In this document: positions 1-6,030 of the stretch, piece by piece | Position numbering within the stretch: the first letter of the stretch is position 1 | Layout: the number at the start of each line of letters is the position of its first letter | Assembly: GCA_947629615.1 (NCBI GenBank) | Contig: CANRER010000046.1 | Location: 1 to 10,402, forward strand | Length of the DNA stretch: 10,402 bases | Source of the DNA: an uncultured Clostridia bacterium | GTDB taxonomy: Bacteria; Bacillota; Clostridia; UMGS1883 | Direction: 5' to 3' | Notes under the pieces: generated by a model | Told to the model about the DNA's origin: nothing | Database searches by the model: none | What the model saw: the letters and a program-made list of their open reading frames with translations, nothing else | Made by a program: the position numbers and the translations under genes

Positions 1-239
1 TGCCATGCGTTTCTTTACATCCCCTTTTTCCTCTAACTTTTTTTCATTTCCCTATTGACTTTTCATAGTTAGTCTTTTTGATTTGTTTTGAATAAGGCCG
101 ATATAACTCGTCCTTGCTTTTTGCTGACTATTTTCTCCGGTATGTTTTTTACTATTTTATCACATAACGCGGCTTTTTGCAAGGGGTGAAAGCGTACGGC
201 GGCAATTATCCTAAAACGGCGATATTTCAAAATCCGCAC
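1..239. other. AT-rich intergenic region, probably between divergent genes
   Basis: This stretch is clearly richer in A and T than the genes to its right and has no credible rightward reading frame. On the minus strand positions 6-4 read ATG followed by GCA, so a divergent gene could begin at the left edge. Its purine-rich upstream sequence (AAGGGG) lies about 14 bases away, too far for a good ribosome site, and only two codons are visible, so I do not call a gene. Several tiny minus-strand frames of four codons or fewer occur and look meaningless. I see no terminator hairpin, tRNA or repeat here. Confidence 0.5.
154..182 (-). promoter_or_regulatory. Candidate leftward promoter for a divergent gene
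   Basis: Read on the minus strand, this is TTGCAA (plus positions 182-177), a 17-base spacer, then TAAAAT (159-154), with TG one base before the -10 box as in extended -10 promoters. Spacing is ideal and both boxes are close to the sigma-A consensus. It would give a leader of about 140 bases before the possible ATG at position 6. The region is AT-rich, so chance matches are more likely than in the coding part; no downstream gene body is visible to confirm it. Confidence 0.4.
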
Positions 240-268
240 TTGACAGGGGGCGAATTTTATGTTATATT
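240..268 (+). promoter_or_regulatory. Sigma-A type promoter of the cobalamin operon
   Basis: TTGACA (240-245) is a perfect -35 box. A 17-base spacer leads to TATATT (263-268), and TG at 260-261 makes an extended -10 element. Transcription should start near 275-277, just upstream of the cobalamin aptamer, which is where a riboswitch-controlled promoter is expected. No operator-like inverted repeat overlaps it, so control is probably by the RNA leader rather than by a repressor. Confidence 0.75.
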
Positions 269-285
269 AAATTAGTAAAATTAAA

Positions 286-466
286 CAGACAGCGGGTGTC
301 GGGCGTTCGCCAAGGCGAAAGGGGCCCGGTGAAAAGGGAAACAGGTGGAAATCCTGTACGAACTCGTCACTGTAATTACGGAGCGGAAAGGAATATGTCA
401 CTGACCCTACGGGGTTGGGAAGGCCCTTTTCCGCAATGATGTATAAGCCAGGAGACCTGCCCGCCG
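286..466 (+). promoter_or_regulatory. Cobalamin (adenosylcobalamin-type) riboswitch aptamer
   Basis: The conserved cobalamin riboswitch signature is present in order: AAGGGAA (334-340); the P4-like hairpin ACAGG/CCTGT (341-345 with 353-357); the core CACTGTAATTA (368-378); GTCACTG (397-403); GGGAAGGC (417-424); and the B12 box GCCAGGAGACCTGCC (447-461). Supporting helices are visible: 292-297 with 455-460 closes the core, 300-304 with 324-328 plus the TTCGC/GCGAA hairpin form a peripheral arm, and 383-391 with 426-434 forms the long arm. In this family, binding of adenosylcobalamin lowers expression of B12 synthesis or transport genes, which is exactly what follows. Edges are approximate. The exact cobalamin form preferred cannot be told from the sequence. 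Confidence 0.95.
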
Positions 467-467
467 T

Positions 468-550
468 CAGACGCGGAATTACACTGTAATTCCAATGCCA
501 CGAGTAATTGGCAATGCGGCGCAGCGGACACGAATAACCGTGTACGTCTG
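468..550 (+). promoter_or_regulatory. Hairpin-rich expression-platform linker of the riboswitch
   Basis: Between the B12 box and the terminator lies a structured linker. Hairpins seen: GGAATTAC/GTAATTCC (475-482 with 486-493, 8 perfect pairs, 3-base loop), TGCCA/TGGCA (496-500 with 509-513) and ACACG/CGTGT (528-532 with 539-543). CAGACG (468-473) pairs with CGTCTG (545-550), enclosing all three, and five T residues follow at 551-555. Competing pairings exist: CGCCG (462-466) with CGGCG (517-521), and GGCGCA (518-523) with TGCGCT (558-563). The second would block the 5' arm of the terminator and is a candidate antiterminator. The pairings are read directly from the bases; their role in switching is inference. 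Confidence 0.5.
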
Positions 551-559
551 TTTTTGGTG

Positions 560-591
560 CGCTTTGCTGCTCTGGCGGCAAGGCGTTTTTT
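560..591 (+). terminator. Intrinsic terminator of the riboswitch
   Basis: CGCTTTGCTGC (560-570) pairs with GCGGCAAGGCG (575-585) over 11 positions, two of them G-U, around a TCTG loop, and is followed directly by six T residues (586-591). It lies between the aptamer and the first gene, so it is best read as the off-state hairpin. The 3' arm contains AAGG (580-583), which could act as a ribosome site for the ATG at 593, so the same hairpin could also mask translation from that start. Confidence 0.85.
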
Positions 592-607
592 GATGGGGAG
601 TGAAGCT

Positions 608-1021
608 GTGAACGAGCTGAAGGACGGGGCGTATACCGTGGGCGCGACCCTCACGGGAGGCAGCGGCAGGGCGAAAATCGAAAGCCCGACGAAGCTGACG
701 GTTGAGGGAGGCGAAATAAGGGCCGAAATTCGATGGAACAGCCCTTATTACGACTATATGGAGGTCGAGGGAAGGGAGTACCGCCCGGTGAACGAGGACG
801 GAAATTCACTGTTCGTCATCGACGCGGAGCTTGACAGGGATTTGGCGGTTCGGGCCGAAACCGTGGCGATGAGCGAGCCGCATATCATCGATTATACTCT
901 GCGCCTCGACTCCAAAACTCTGTGCCGCCGAGGCGGAGCGCTGCCGCTTGCCGTGGTCGTGGCGCTTATGGCCGTCGTCGTGATTTTGCTTATGAGAAAG
1001 AGGAAAAAGCATGAAAAATAA
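608..1021 (+). CDS. Small C-terminally membrane-anchored protein, NEAT-like domain
   Basis: The protein has 137 residues from the GTG at 608, chosen for the GGGGAG at 595-600 seven bases upstream; ATG 593 in the same frame would add five residues. The body (about residues 2-100) opens with a LKDGAYTV segment and has beta-rich, Thr/Gly-rich sequence with an aromatic NSPYYDYM motif. It resembles the NEAT-type heme/metal transport accessory domains of Firmicute surface proteins; this resemblance is recalled, not searched. One hydrophobic helix (about 109-129) ends in RKRKKHEK, so by the positive-inside rule the body should face outward. Oddly, no signal peptide is visible, because the gene starts abruptly after the terminator. 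The end overlaps the binding-protein gene by 11 bases, implying a shared uptake role. A paralog lies at 4847-5377. A heme, corrin or metal ligand is a guess. Confidence 0.75.
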   Translation: MNELKDGAYTVGATLTGGSGRAKIESPTKLTVEGGEIRAEIRWNSPYYDYMEVEGREYRPVNEDGNSLFVIDAELDRDLAVRAETVAMSEPHIIDYTLRLDSKTLCRRGGALPLAVVVALMAVVVILLMRKRKKHEK

Positions 1022-2159
1022 GCTGATAATCTTTTTGGCGGCGCTGCTGATTTTTTCTGGCTGCGCAAGGCGGGCAGTGCCGGAGCTGCCCGAAAACGCG
1101 GAGGAGATAGCCGGCCTCACGCATCTTGGCCGAGTTGAGCTCAGCTTTGCCGACCAGTTCGCCATAGACCGCTACGAGGGCGGCTATTCGCTCATACATA
1201 TAGCCGACGGGCAGAGGTATCTTTCCGTACCGGAGGGCGGGGTCGTGCCGGAAGGGCTTGACCCCGAGATAAAGGTTTTGCGCCGCCCGCTCAAAAACGT
1301 TTATATGGCGGCTACGGCGGTCATGGGGCTGTTCGACGCCCTCGGCAGAAACGACGCGGTGAGGTTTTCGGCTGTCGATGCCGACGGCTGGTACATAGAC
1401 GGGCCGAAGGCCGCTATGGAGCGCGGCGACATAATATACGCCGGCAAGTACAGTCTGCCGGACTACGAGCTGCTCGCCTCGGGCGGCTGTTCGCTGTCGG
1501 TGCAGTCCACAATGATAGGCCACGCACCGGAGGTGAAGGAAAAGCTGGAGGAGCTGGGCATAACCGTGCTAATTGACCGCTCAAGCTATGAGAGCCACCC
1601 CTTGGGCCGCAGCGAGTGGATAAAGCTTTACGGCGAGCTTTTGGGTGAGAGCGATTTGGCGGAAAGCTTGTTCGACGAGCAGGCCGCCTACCTCGCCGGC
1701 CTCCCCGAGGCGGGCGGCGAAAAAAAGACCGTCGTCTGCTTTTATATCAGCGGCAGCGGACAGATAATAACGCGCCGGTCCGGGGATTACGTTTCAAAAA
1801 TGATAGAGCTGGCCGGCGGCGAAAGCATACTTGACGAACCCGGCGCGGACAACGCTCTCCCCACGGTCGCGATGGAGCCGGAGGAATTTTACGTCAAGGC
1901 CCGCGAGGCGGACGTTATAATATATAACGGCACCGTCGGCGGCGAGATGAGCTCCCTCGCGGAGCTGACGGATAAAAATCCGCTGCTTGCGGACTTCAGG
2001 GCCGTGCAAAGCGGGAACGTGTGGTGTACGCGCAAAAGCTTTTTTCAGCAATCGCTCGGCCTCGGCGCGGTCATAGCCGATTTCGCCGCCGTTTTCTCGG
2101 GCGGGGCCGAGGACGAGCTTCCCTGCCTTTACAGGCTGAAGGGCGGTGACGGCTCTTGA
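1011..2159 (+). CDS. ABC transporter substrate-binding lipoprotein (BtuF/FecB-like)
   Basis: This 382-residue protein has a lipoprotein signal: MKNK, a hydrophobic run and the lipobox FSGC with Cys18, so it should be anchored outside the membrane. The rest fits the class III periplasmic-binding-protein fold used for cobalamin, heme and siderophores. An N-terminal lobe (to about residue 150) is joined to a C-terminal lobe by a long helix around 175-220. QSTMIGHAPEVKEKLEELG (165-183) and ESHPLGR (194-200) are typical of this family; the acidic residue and arginine there lie where such proteins dock on the permease. ATG 1011 follows AAAGAGG (997-1003) by seven bases. It overlaps the permease gene by 4 bases. 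The B12 riboswitch argues for a corrinoid ligand, but the NEAT-like neighbours and chelatase leave heme, other tetrapyrroles or a metal chelate possible. Confidence 0.9.
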   Translation: MKNKLIIFLAALLIFSGCARRAVPELPENAEEIAGLTHLGRVELSFADQFAIDRYEGGYSLIHIADGQRYLSVPEGGVVPEGLDPEIKVLRRPLKNVYMAATAVMGLFDALGRNDAVRFSAVDADGWYIDGPKAAMERGDIIYAGKYSLPDYELLASGGCSLSVQSTMIGHAPEVKEKLEELGITVLIDRSSYESHPLGRSEWIKLYGELLGESDLAESLFDEQAAYLAGLPEAGGEKKTVVCFYISGSGQIITRRSGDYVSKMIELAGGESILDEPGADNALPTVAMEPEEFYVKAREADVIIYNGTVGGEMSSLAELTDKNPLLADFRAVQSGNVWCTRKSFFQQSLGLGAVIADFAAVFSGGAEDELPCLYRLKGGDGS

Positions 2160-3166
2160 GCCTTCGCGGAGCAAAAAATGCGGCGGCGTTCGCGGCCCTC
2201 GCGGCGGCGGCCGTGCTGTGCCTCGGGCTGAACGTGTTCACGGGCAGCGCGGATATACCTTTTTTTGAAGCGGCGAAGGGCCTTGCCGGCGGCGGGCCGG
2301 CCTGCGATATAATATGGAAAATCCGCCTGCCGAGGGCCTTGGCCGCGCTGCTGCTCGGCGGGGCGCTGTCCCTTTCGGGCTACCTTTTGCAAACGCTTTT
2401 CCACAACCCGATCGCCGGGCCGTTTGTGCTGGGCATATCCTCGGGGGCAAAGCTGACGGTGGCCCTGCTACTGACGGCGGCCGCCTCGGTGGGGACGGGG
2501 CTGTCGTCAGCGTCGATGATCGGTGCGGCCTTCGCGGGCTCGATGCTTTCGCTGGGGCTTATTCTGCTGATTTCCCGCCGTGTGGGGCAGGTTTCGCTTT
2601 TGGTGGTCTGCGGGGTGATGATAGGCTATATATGCTCGGCGGCAACGGACATCGCCGTTGCCTTCGCCGACGACGCCGACATCGTGAACCTGCGCGGCTG
2701 GGCGCTCGGCAGCTTTTCGGGCATAGACATGGACAGCGTGGCCGTAATGGCCGTCGTCGTGCCGGCGGCGTCGCTCTGCGTGCTTCTGCTGGCGAAGCCC
2801 ATCGGGGCCTACCGCCTCGGCGAGGGCTTCGCCCGAGGCTCCGGCGTGCGCGTGACGCTGCTCCGTGCCGCGCTGATAACCCTATCGGGCCTGCTTTCCG
2901 CCTGCGTGACGGCCTTCGCGGGGCCTATCTCTTTTGTGGGGATAGCCGCGCCGCACCTTGTCAGGGCGCTTTTGGGAACCTCCGAACCCCTCGCGCTGAT
3001 ACCCGCCTGCTTCCTCGGCGGCGGCATATTCTGCTCCGCCTGCGACCTCATCGCGCGGACGGCCTTCGCGCCCTCGGAGCTTGGCGTAAGCGCGGTGACG
3101 GCGGTTTTCGGCGCGCCGGTGGTCATCGCGATTATGCTTCGCCGAAAGAGGGGTGGGGCGGTGTGA
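2156..3166 (+). CDS. FecCD/BtuC-family ABC transporter permease
   Basis: This 336-residue, very hydrophobic protein of normal family length probably has nine or ten membrane helices. Recognisable family blocks are IRLPRALAALLLGGALSLSG (56-75), HNPIAGPFVLGISSGA (83-98), FVGIAAPHLVR (260-270, near the ATPase-coupling region) and the final RTAFAPSELGVSAVTAVFGAP (301-321). It should form the homodimeric channel for the ligand delivered by the upstream lipoprotein. The TTG start at 2156 overlaps the upstream TGA (TTGA), with GGTGA at 2145-2149 as a modest ribosome site, so translation is probably coupled. It ends in a GTGA overlap with the ATPase gene. Substrate cannot be read from the sequence; cobalamin or another corrinoid is favoured by regulation. 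Confidence 0.92.
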   Translation: MSLRGAKNAAAFAALAAAAVLCLGLNVFTGSADIPFFEAAKGLAGGGPACDIIWKIRLPRALAALLLGGALSLSGYLLQTLFHNPIAGPFVLGISSGAKLTVALLLTAAASVGTGLSSASMIGAAFAGSMLSLGLILLISRRVGQVSLLVVCGVMIGYICSAATDIAVAFADDADIVNLRGWALGSFSGIDMDSVAVMAVVVPAASLCVLLLAKPIGAYRLGEGFARGSGVRVTLLRAALITLSGLLSACVTAFAGPISFVGIAAPHLVRALLGTSEPLALIPACFLGGGIFCSACDLIARTAFAPSELGVSAVTAVFGAPVVIAIMLRRKRGGAV

Positions 3167-3918
3167 CCGACGTTCTAATCTCGGCGGAGGGGCTTGCCGC
3201 GGGCTATGGCTCGCCCATAGTCACGGACGTGAGCTTTTCCGTCCGAGGCGGCGAAATACTCGCCCTCATCGGCCCAAACGGCGGCGGAAAATCCACCACG
3301 CTACGCACCCTCGCCGGGGAGCTTAAGCGTCTGGGCGGCAGGGTGGTTATCTGCGGCGAGGACGCCGAGCTTCTGCCCCCTCGGGAGCGGGCGAAAAGGC
3401 TCGCCTCAATGCTGACCGACCGCCCCCACGCCGACAAAATGACCTGCCGCGATATGGTCGAAACGGGCCGCTACCCCTACACCGGCTGGTTCGGCCTGCT
3501 TTCGCCCGAGGACAAACGCGCCGCGCACGAGGCCATGAGGCTCGTGGGCGTTGACGGCCTTGCGGAGCGGAATTTTTCAGCCGTCAGCGACGGGCAGCGT
3601 CAGCGCGTGCTGCTCGCGAGAGCGATATGTCAACAGCCCGAGGCGCTTGTGCTTGACGAGCCGACCTCGTACCTCGACATTCGCCATAAGCTCGCCTTCC
3701 TTGAAATCCTGCGCAGGCTGGCGGGCGAGAGGGGCGTCGCCGTCGTCGTGTCCATGCACGAGCTCGATTTGGCCGAAAAAACAGCCGACCGCGTTCTCTG
3801 CGTGAAGGACGGGCGCGTCACCCGCGCGGGTACGCCCGCCGAAATCTTCACCGAGCCGGTAATCCGAGAGCTTTTCGACCTGCCGGAGGAGCTTTACCGG
3901 CGATACATAGGCAAATAA
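3163..3918 (+). CDS. ABC transporter ATP-binding protein (BtuD/FecE-like)
   Basis: This is the 251-residue ATPase of the importer. Walker A is GPNGGGKST (37-45), the signature is VSDGQRQR (141-148) in place of the usual LSGGQ, Walker B is LVLDEPT (162-168), a D-loop YLD follows (170-172), and the switch histidine is H199. The Q-loop position reads MLTDR with no glutamine, and RYPYTGWFG (103-111) follows, both common in the FecE-like branch of Firmicutes as I recall it. GTG 3163 is chosen because it overlaps the permease stop (GTGA), lies nine bases after AGAGGGG and starts just before the conserved beta strand. The frame stays open far upstream inside the permease gene, but that sequence is a shadow of the permease. 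After this gene comes the operon's only real internal gap. Confidence 0.93.
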   Translation: MTDVLISAEGLAAGYGSPIVTDVSFSVRGGEILALIGPNGGGKSTTLRTLAGELKRLGGRVVICGEDAELLPPRERAKRLASMLTDRPHADKMTCRDMVETGRYPYTGWFGLLSPEDKRAAHEAMRLVGVDGLAERNFSAVSDGQRQRVLLARAICQQPEALVLDEPTSYLDIRHKLAFLEILRRLAGERGVAVVVSMHELDLAEKTADRVLCVKDGRVTRAGTPAEIFTEPVIRELFDLPEELYRRYIGK

Positions 3919-3952
3919 TTTTATTAAATAAAACCGAAAGGAAGAAAAAATC

Positions 3953-4843
3953 ATGAAAAAAACAACACTTTTGGCCCTCTCCGCAGCAGCGGCGCTCGCC
4001 CTTGGCGGCTGCACGTCCGCAAAGCCCGCGCCTGACTCCGCGCCGAAGGCCGACGCAAAGCCCGTCGTGCTTGTCGTCAGCTTCGGCACAAGCTATAACG
4101 ACAGCCGCGAAAAGACAATCGGGGCAATCGAGAACGCCATCGCCGACGCAAACCCCGACTACGAGGTGCGCCGCGCGTTTACAAGCCAAATTATCATCGA
4201 CAAGCTCAAGGAGCGCGACGGTCTTGAAATCGACAACGTAGAAGAAGCCCTCGACCGCCTTGTGGCCGACGGGGTGAAAAAGCTGGTTGTTCAGCCCACC
4301 CACGTTATGAGCGGCTACGAGTACGACGACCTCGCCGCCGCCGTGGACGAGTACGCCGAAAGCTTCGACGCGGTGGCCATGGGCGCGCCGCTGCTCACCG
4401 CCGACGCGGATTACGAAAGGGTGGCCGATGCACTCATCGCCGCGACCGCCGACAAAAACGCCGACGATACCGCCATTGTGTTTATGGGCCACGGCACCGA
4501 GCATAACGCGAACGCAGTTTACACCAAGCTTCAGCAGACCTTTAGCGAAAAAGGAGCCGTCAACTGCTTTGTAGGCACCGTCGAGGCCACGCCCTCGCTG
4601 GACGACGTGATGAGCAGCCTTATGCTCGGCAACTACCGAAAGGCCGTGCTTGAACCGCTGATGGTTGTCGCGGGCGACCACGCCAACAACGACATGGCCG
4701 GCGACGAGGAGGATTCGTGGAAGTCCGTCATGGAGGCCGGCGGCCTCGAGGTCGAGTGCCTGCTGCGCGGCATGGGCGAGATACCCGAAATTCAACAGAT
4801 TTACGTTGACCACGCCGCCGAGGCGATGGCTTCCTTGGAGTAA
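3953..4843 (+). CDS. cbiK: Sirohydrochlorin cobaltochelatase CbiK with lipoprotein signal
   Basis: Class II chelatases of the CbiK type insert Co(II) into sirohydrochlorin at the start of anaerobic cobalamin synthesis. Family marks are VVSFGTSYNDSREKTI (41-56), QPTHVMSGYEYD (114-125), the histidine block MGHGTEH (178-184) and GDHANNDM (241-248). H180 and H243 are spaced like the two metal-site histidines of Salmonella CbiK. The odd part is the N terminus: Lys-Lys, a hydrophobic run, the lipobox LGGC with Cys20, then an Ala/Pro/Lys-rich linker to about residue 37. The 296-residue total is that of a normal CbiK plus this leader, so the enzyme should be anchored outside the membrane. ATG 3953 has a strong site, AAAGGAAG at 3937-3944, eight bases away. 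No internal ATG would give a cytoplasmic form. The known parallel is the periplasmic CbiK of Desulfovibrio. A heme- or metal-binding role is an alternative. Confidence 0.93.
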   Translation: MKKTTLLALSAAAALALGGCTSAKPAPDSAPKADAKPVVLVVSFGTSYNDSREKTIGAIENAIADANPDYEVRRAFTSQIIIDKLKERDGLEIDNVEEALDRLVADGVKKLVVQPTHVMSGYEYDDLAAAVDEYAESFDAVAMGAPLLTADADYERVADALIAATADKNADDTAIVFMGHGTEHNANAVYTKLQQTFSEKGAVNCFVGTVEATPSLDDVMSSLMLGNYRKAVLEPLMVVAGDHANNDMAGDEEDSWKSVMEAGGLEVECLLRGMGEIPEIQQIYVDHAAEAMASLE

Positions 4844-4846
4844 GGC

Positions 4847-5377
4847 ATGAGGAGGCTCCTTGCGCTTTTAAGCGCGATAATGCTCTTCTGCCCGACGGCT
4901 CTCGCGGCCGAAGGGCCGATAAGCGGCGACAGGATAAAGGACGGCAACTATAAGATAGAGGTCAGCTCGAGCAGCTCCATGTTCCGCGTGACGGACTGCG
5001 TGCTGACGGTTTCGGACGGGAAAATGTTCGCCCTTATGACCCTCAGCGGCACGGGCTACGAAAAGCTTTTCATGGGCAGCGGCGAGGACGCGGTCTCCGC
5101 CGGGGAGGACGAATTTATCTACTTTTACGAGGACGCCGAGGGCAAGTATAACTATGCCGTGCCGGTGGCGGCCCTTAACGCGGAAATCGAGTGCGCCGCG
5201 TTCAGCATACGCAAGCAGACGTGGTACGACCGTACTTTGGTTTTCGAGGCCGACAGCCTGCCGAAAAAGGCGTTTAAGGGCAATCTTGCGGTTCCGGCGG
5301 CGGTTGCCGCAGCGGTGATTGTACTTATCGCCCTCGCCGCCGCGCTCGTTTTCGTAAGGAAAAGGCGGGGTAAGTGA
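4847..5377 (+). CDS. Secreted, C-terminally anchored NEAT-like protein
   Basis: The protein has 176 residues. A clear signal peptide (MRRLL, hydrophobic core, likely cleavage after ALA at residue 20) is followed by a domain of about 120 residues beginning IKDGNYKIEV. A C-terminal helix (about 147-170) ends in RKRRGK. The topology therefore puts the domain outside with the tail inside. The opening DG-Y motif, size and layout match the first gene of the operon, so the two look like diverged paralogs of a NEAT-like surface domain. The sequence after it (SSSSSMFRV, then WYDRTLVF near the domain end) differs, and ligands may differ. It starts three bases after cbiK, with GGAG at 4837-4840 as ribosome site, and overlaps cbiC by a base. 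Position between an exported chelatase and the corrin genes suggests tetrapyrrole or metal hand-over. That is inference, and no activity can be assigned. Confidence 0.8.
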   Translation: MRRLLALLSAIMLFCPTALAAEGPISGDRIKDGNYKIEVSSSSSMFRVTDCVLTVSDGKMFALMTLSGTGYEKLFMGSGEDAVSAGEDEFIYFYEDAEGKYNYAVPVAALNAEIECAAFSIRKQTWYDRTLVFEADSLPKKAFKGNLAVPAAVAAAVIVLIALAAALVFVRKRRGK

Positions 5378-6030
5378 TGGATACCGAACCCACCCGCCCC
5401 GCCGACATCGAGCGGCGGAGCATGGAGATAATCGAGGCGGAGCTTGGCCCCACGCCGTGGCTCGGCCCGTCCGAAAGGGCCGTGCTTAAGCGCGTTATTC
5501 ACGCCACCGCCGATTTTGACTACAGGGAAAGCCTGACGTTTTCGGGCGGCTCGGTGGATAGCGCCCTCGCGGCCTTGAGCGCGGGAACGGTGATAGTCAC
5601 CGACACGAATATGGCTCTCGCGGGGATAAGCAAGCCCGCGCTGGCGGCGCTCGGCTGCGAGGCCGTCTGCTTCATGGCCGACCCAAGGGTTTCGGCCAAG
5701 GCCAAGGCCGACGGCGTAACCCGCGCCGAGGCGGCAATGAACATGGCGGCAGAGCTTTACGGAAGAAAAAACGCGATTTTCGCCATAGGCAACGCGCCGA
5801 CGGCTCTGCTGCGCCTTTGCGCTTTGGCGGAGAAAGGAGCGATAGTCCCGGCGCTCATTATCGGCGCGCCGGTGGGCTTTGTGAACGTGACGCGCTCAAA
5901 GGAGCGGCTTGCCGCGCTCACCGCGCCCCACATCGCCGCTATGGGCCGAAAGGGCGGCAGCGCGGTGGCCGCCGCGATATGCAACGCCATGCTGTATATG
6001 CTGTACGACAGGGGGCGGAGCCTTGCTTGA
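5377..6030 (+). CDS. cbiC: Cobalt-precorrin-8 methylmutase CbiC
   Basis: CbiC moves the C11 methyl group to C12 in cobalt-precorrin-8 to give cobyrinate, the last step of corrin ring formation, in the cytoplasm. The 217 residues match the family length. The catalytic histidine is H42 in RVIHATADFDY (39-49). Other family blocks are VDSALAALSAGTVIVTDTNMALAGI, FAIGNAPTALLRL and GAPVGFVNVTRSKE. The start is ATG 5377, in a TGATG overlap with the previous stop and six bases after GGCGGGG; GTG 5374 in the same frame would add one residue. It is the first of the corrin genes although it acts last among them. The end overlaps cbiD. Confidence 0.96.
   Translation: MDTEPTRPADIERRSMEIIEAELGPTPWLGPSERAVLKRVIHATADFDYRESLTFSGGSVDSALAALSAGTVIVTDTNMALAGISKPALAALGCEAVCFMADPRVSAKAKADGVTRAEAAMNMAAELYGRKNAIFAIGNAPTALLRLCALAEKGAIVPALIIGAPVGFVNVTRSKERLAALTAPHIAAMGRKGGSAVAAAICNAMLYMLYDRGRSLA

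Noticed and set aside
540..591. Hydrophobic out-of-frame peptide just before the first gene (GTG 540 to TGA 591) as a frameshifted signal peptide
   Set aside because: It has no ribosome site and coincides with the terminator hairpin, and it would need a frameshift in the T run. A chance reading is more likely.
267..654. Minus-strand frames across the leader
   Set aside because: They cover the riboswitch, whose conserved RNA elements explain the sequence, and they show no protein motif.
2314..3162. Upstream extension of the ATPase frame through the permease gene
   Set aside because: The translated stretch is Arg/Gly/Ala-rich with no domain, while the permease is obvious in the other frame. 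The ATPase fold begins right after GTG 3163.
3893..3921. Possible internal promoter before cbiK (TTTACC, 17 bases, TAATTT)
   Set aside because: The -10 match is poor, and the AT-rich gap alone explains the resemblance; the strong ribosome site is enough for expression from the operon transcript.
3848..4813. Minus-strand open frame of 321 codons opposite cbiK
   Set aside because: The sequence is a Val/Gly/His-rich mirror of cbiK; the plus strand has clear chelatase motifs and a ribosome site.
5909..6022. Longer N terminus for CbiD
   Set aside because: It overlaps the end of cbiC and reads as unlikely protein; CbiD homologs start only a few residues before the YTTGSC motif.
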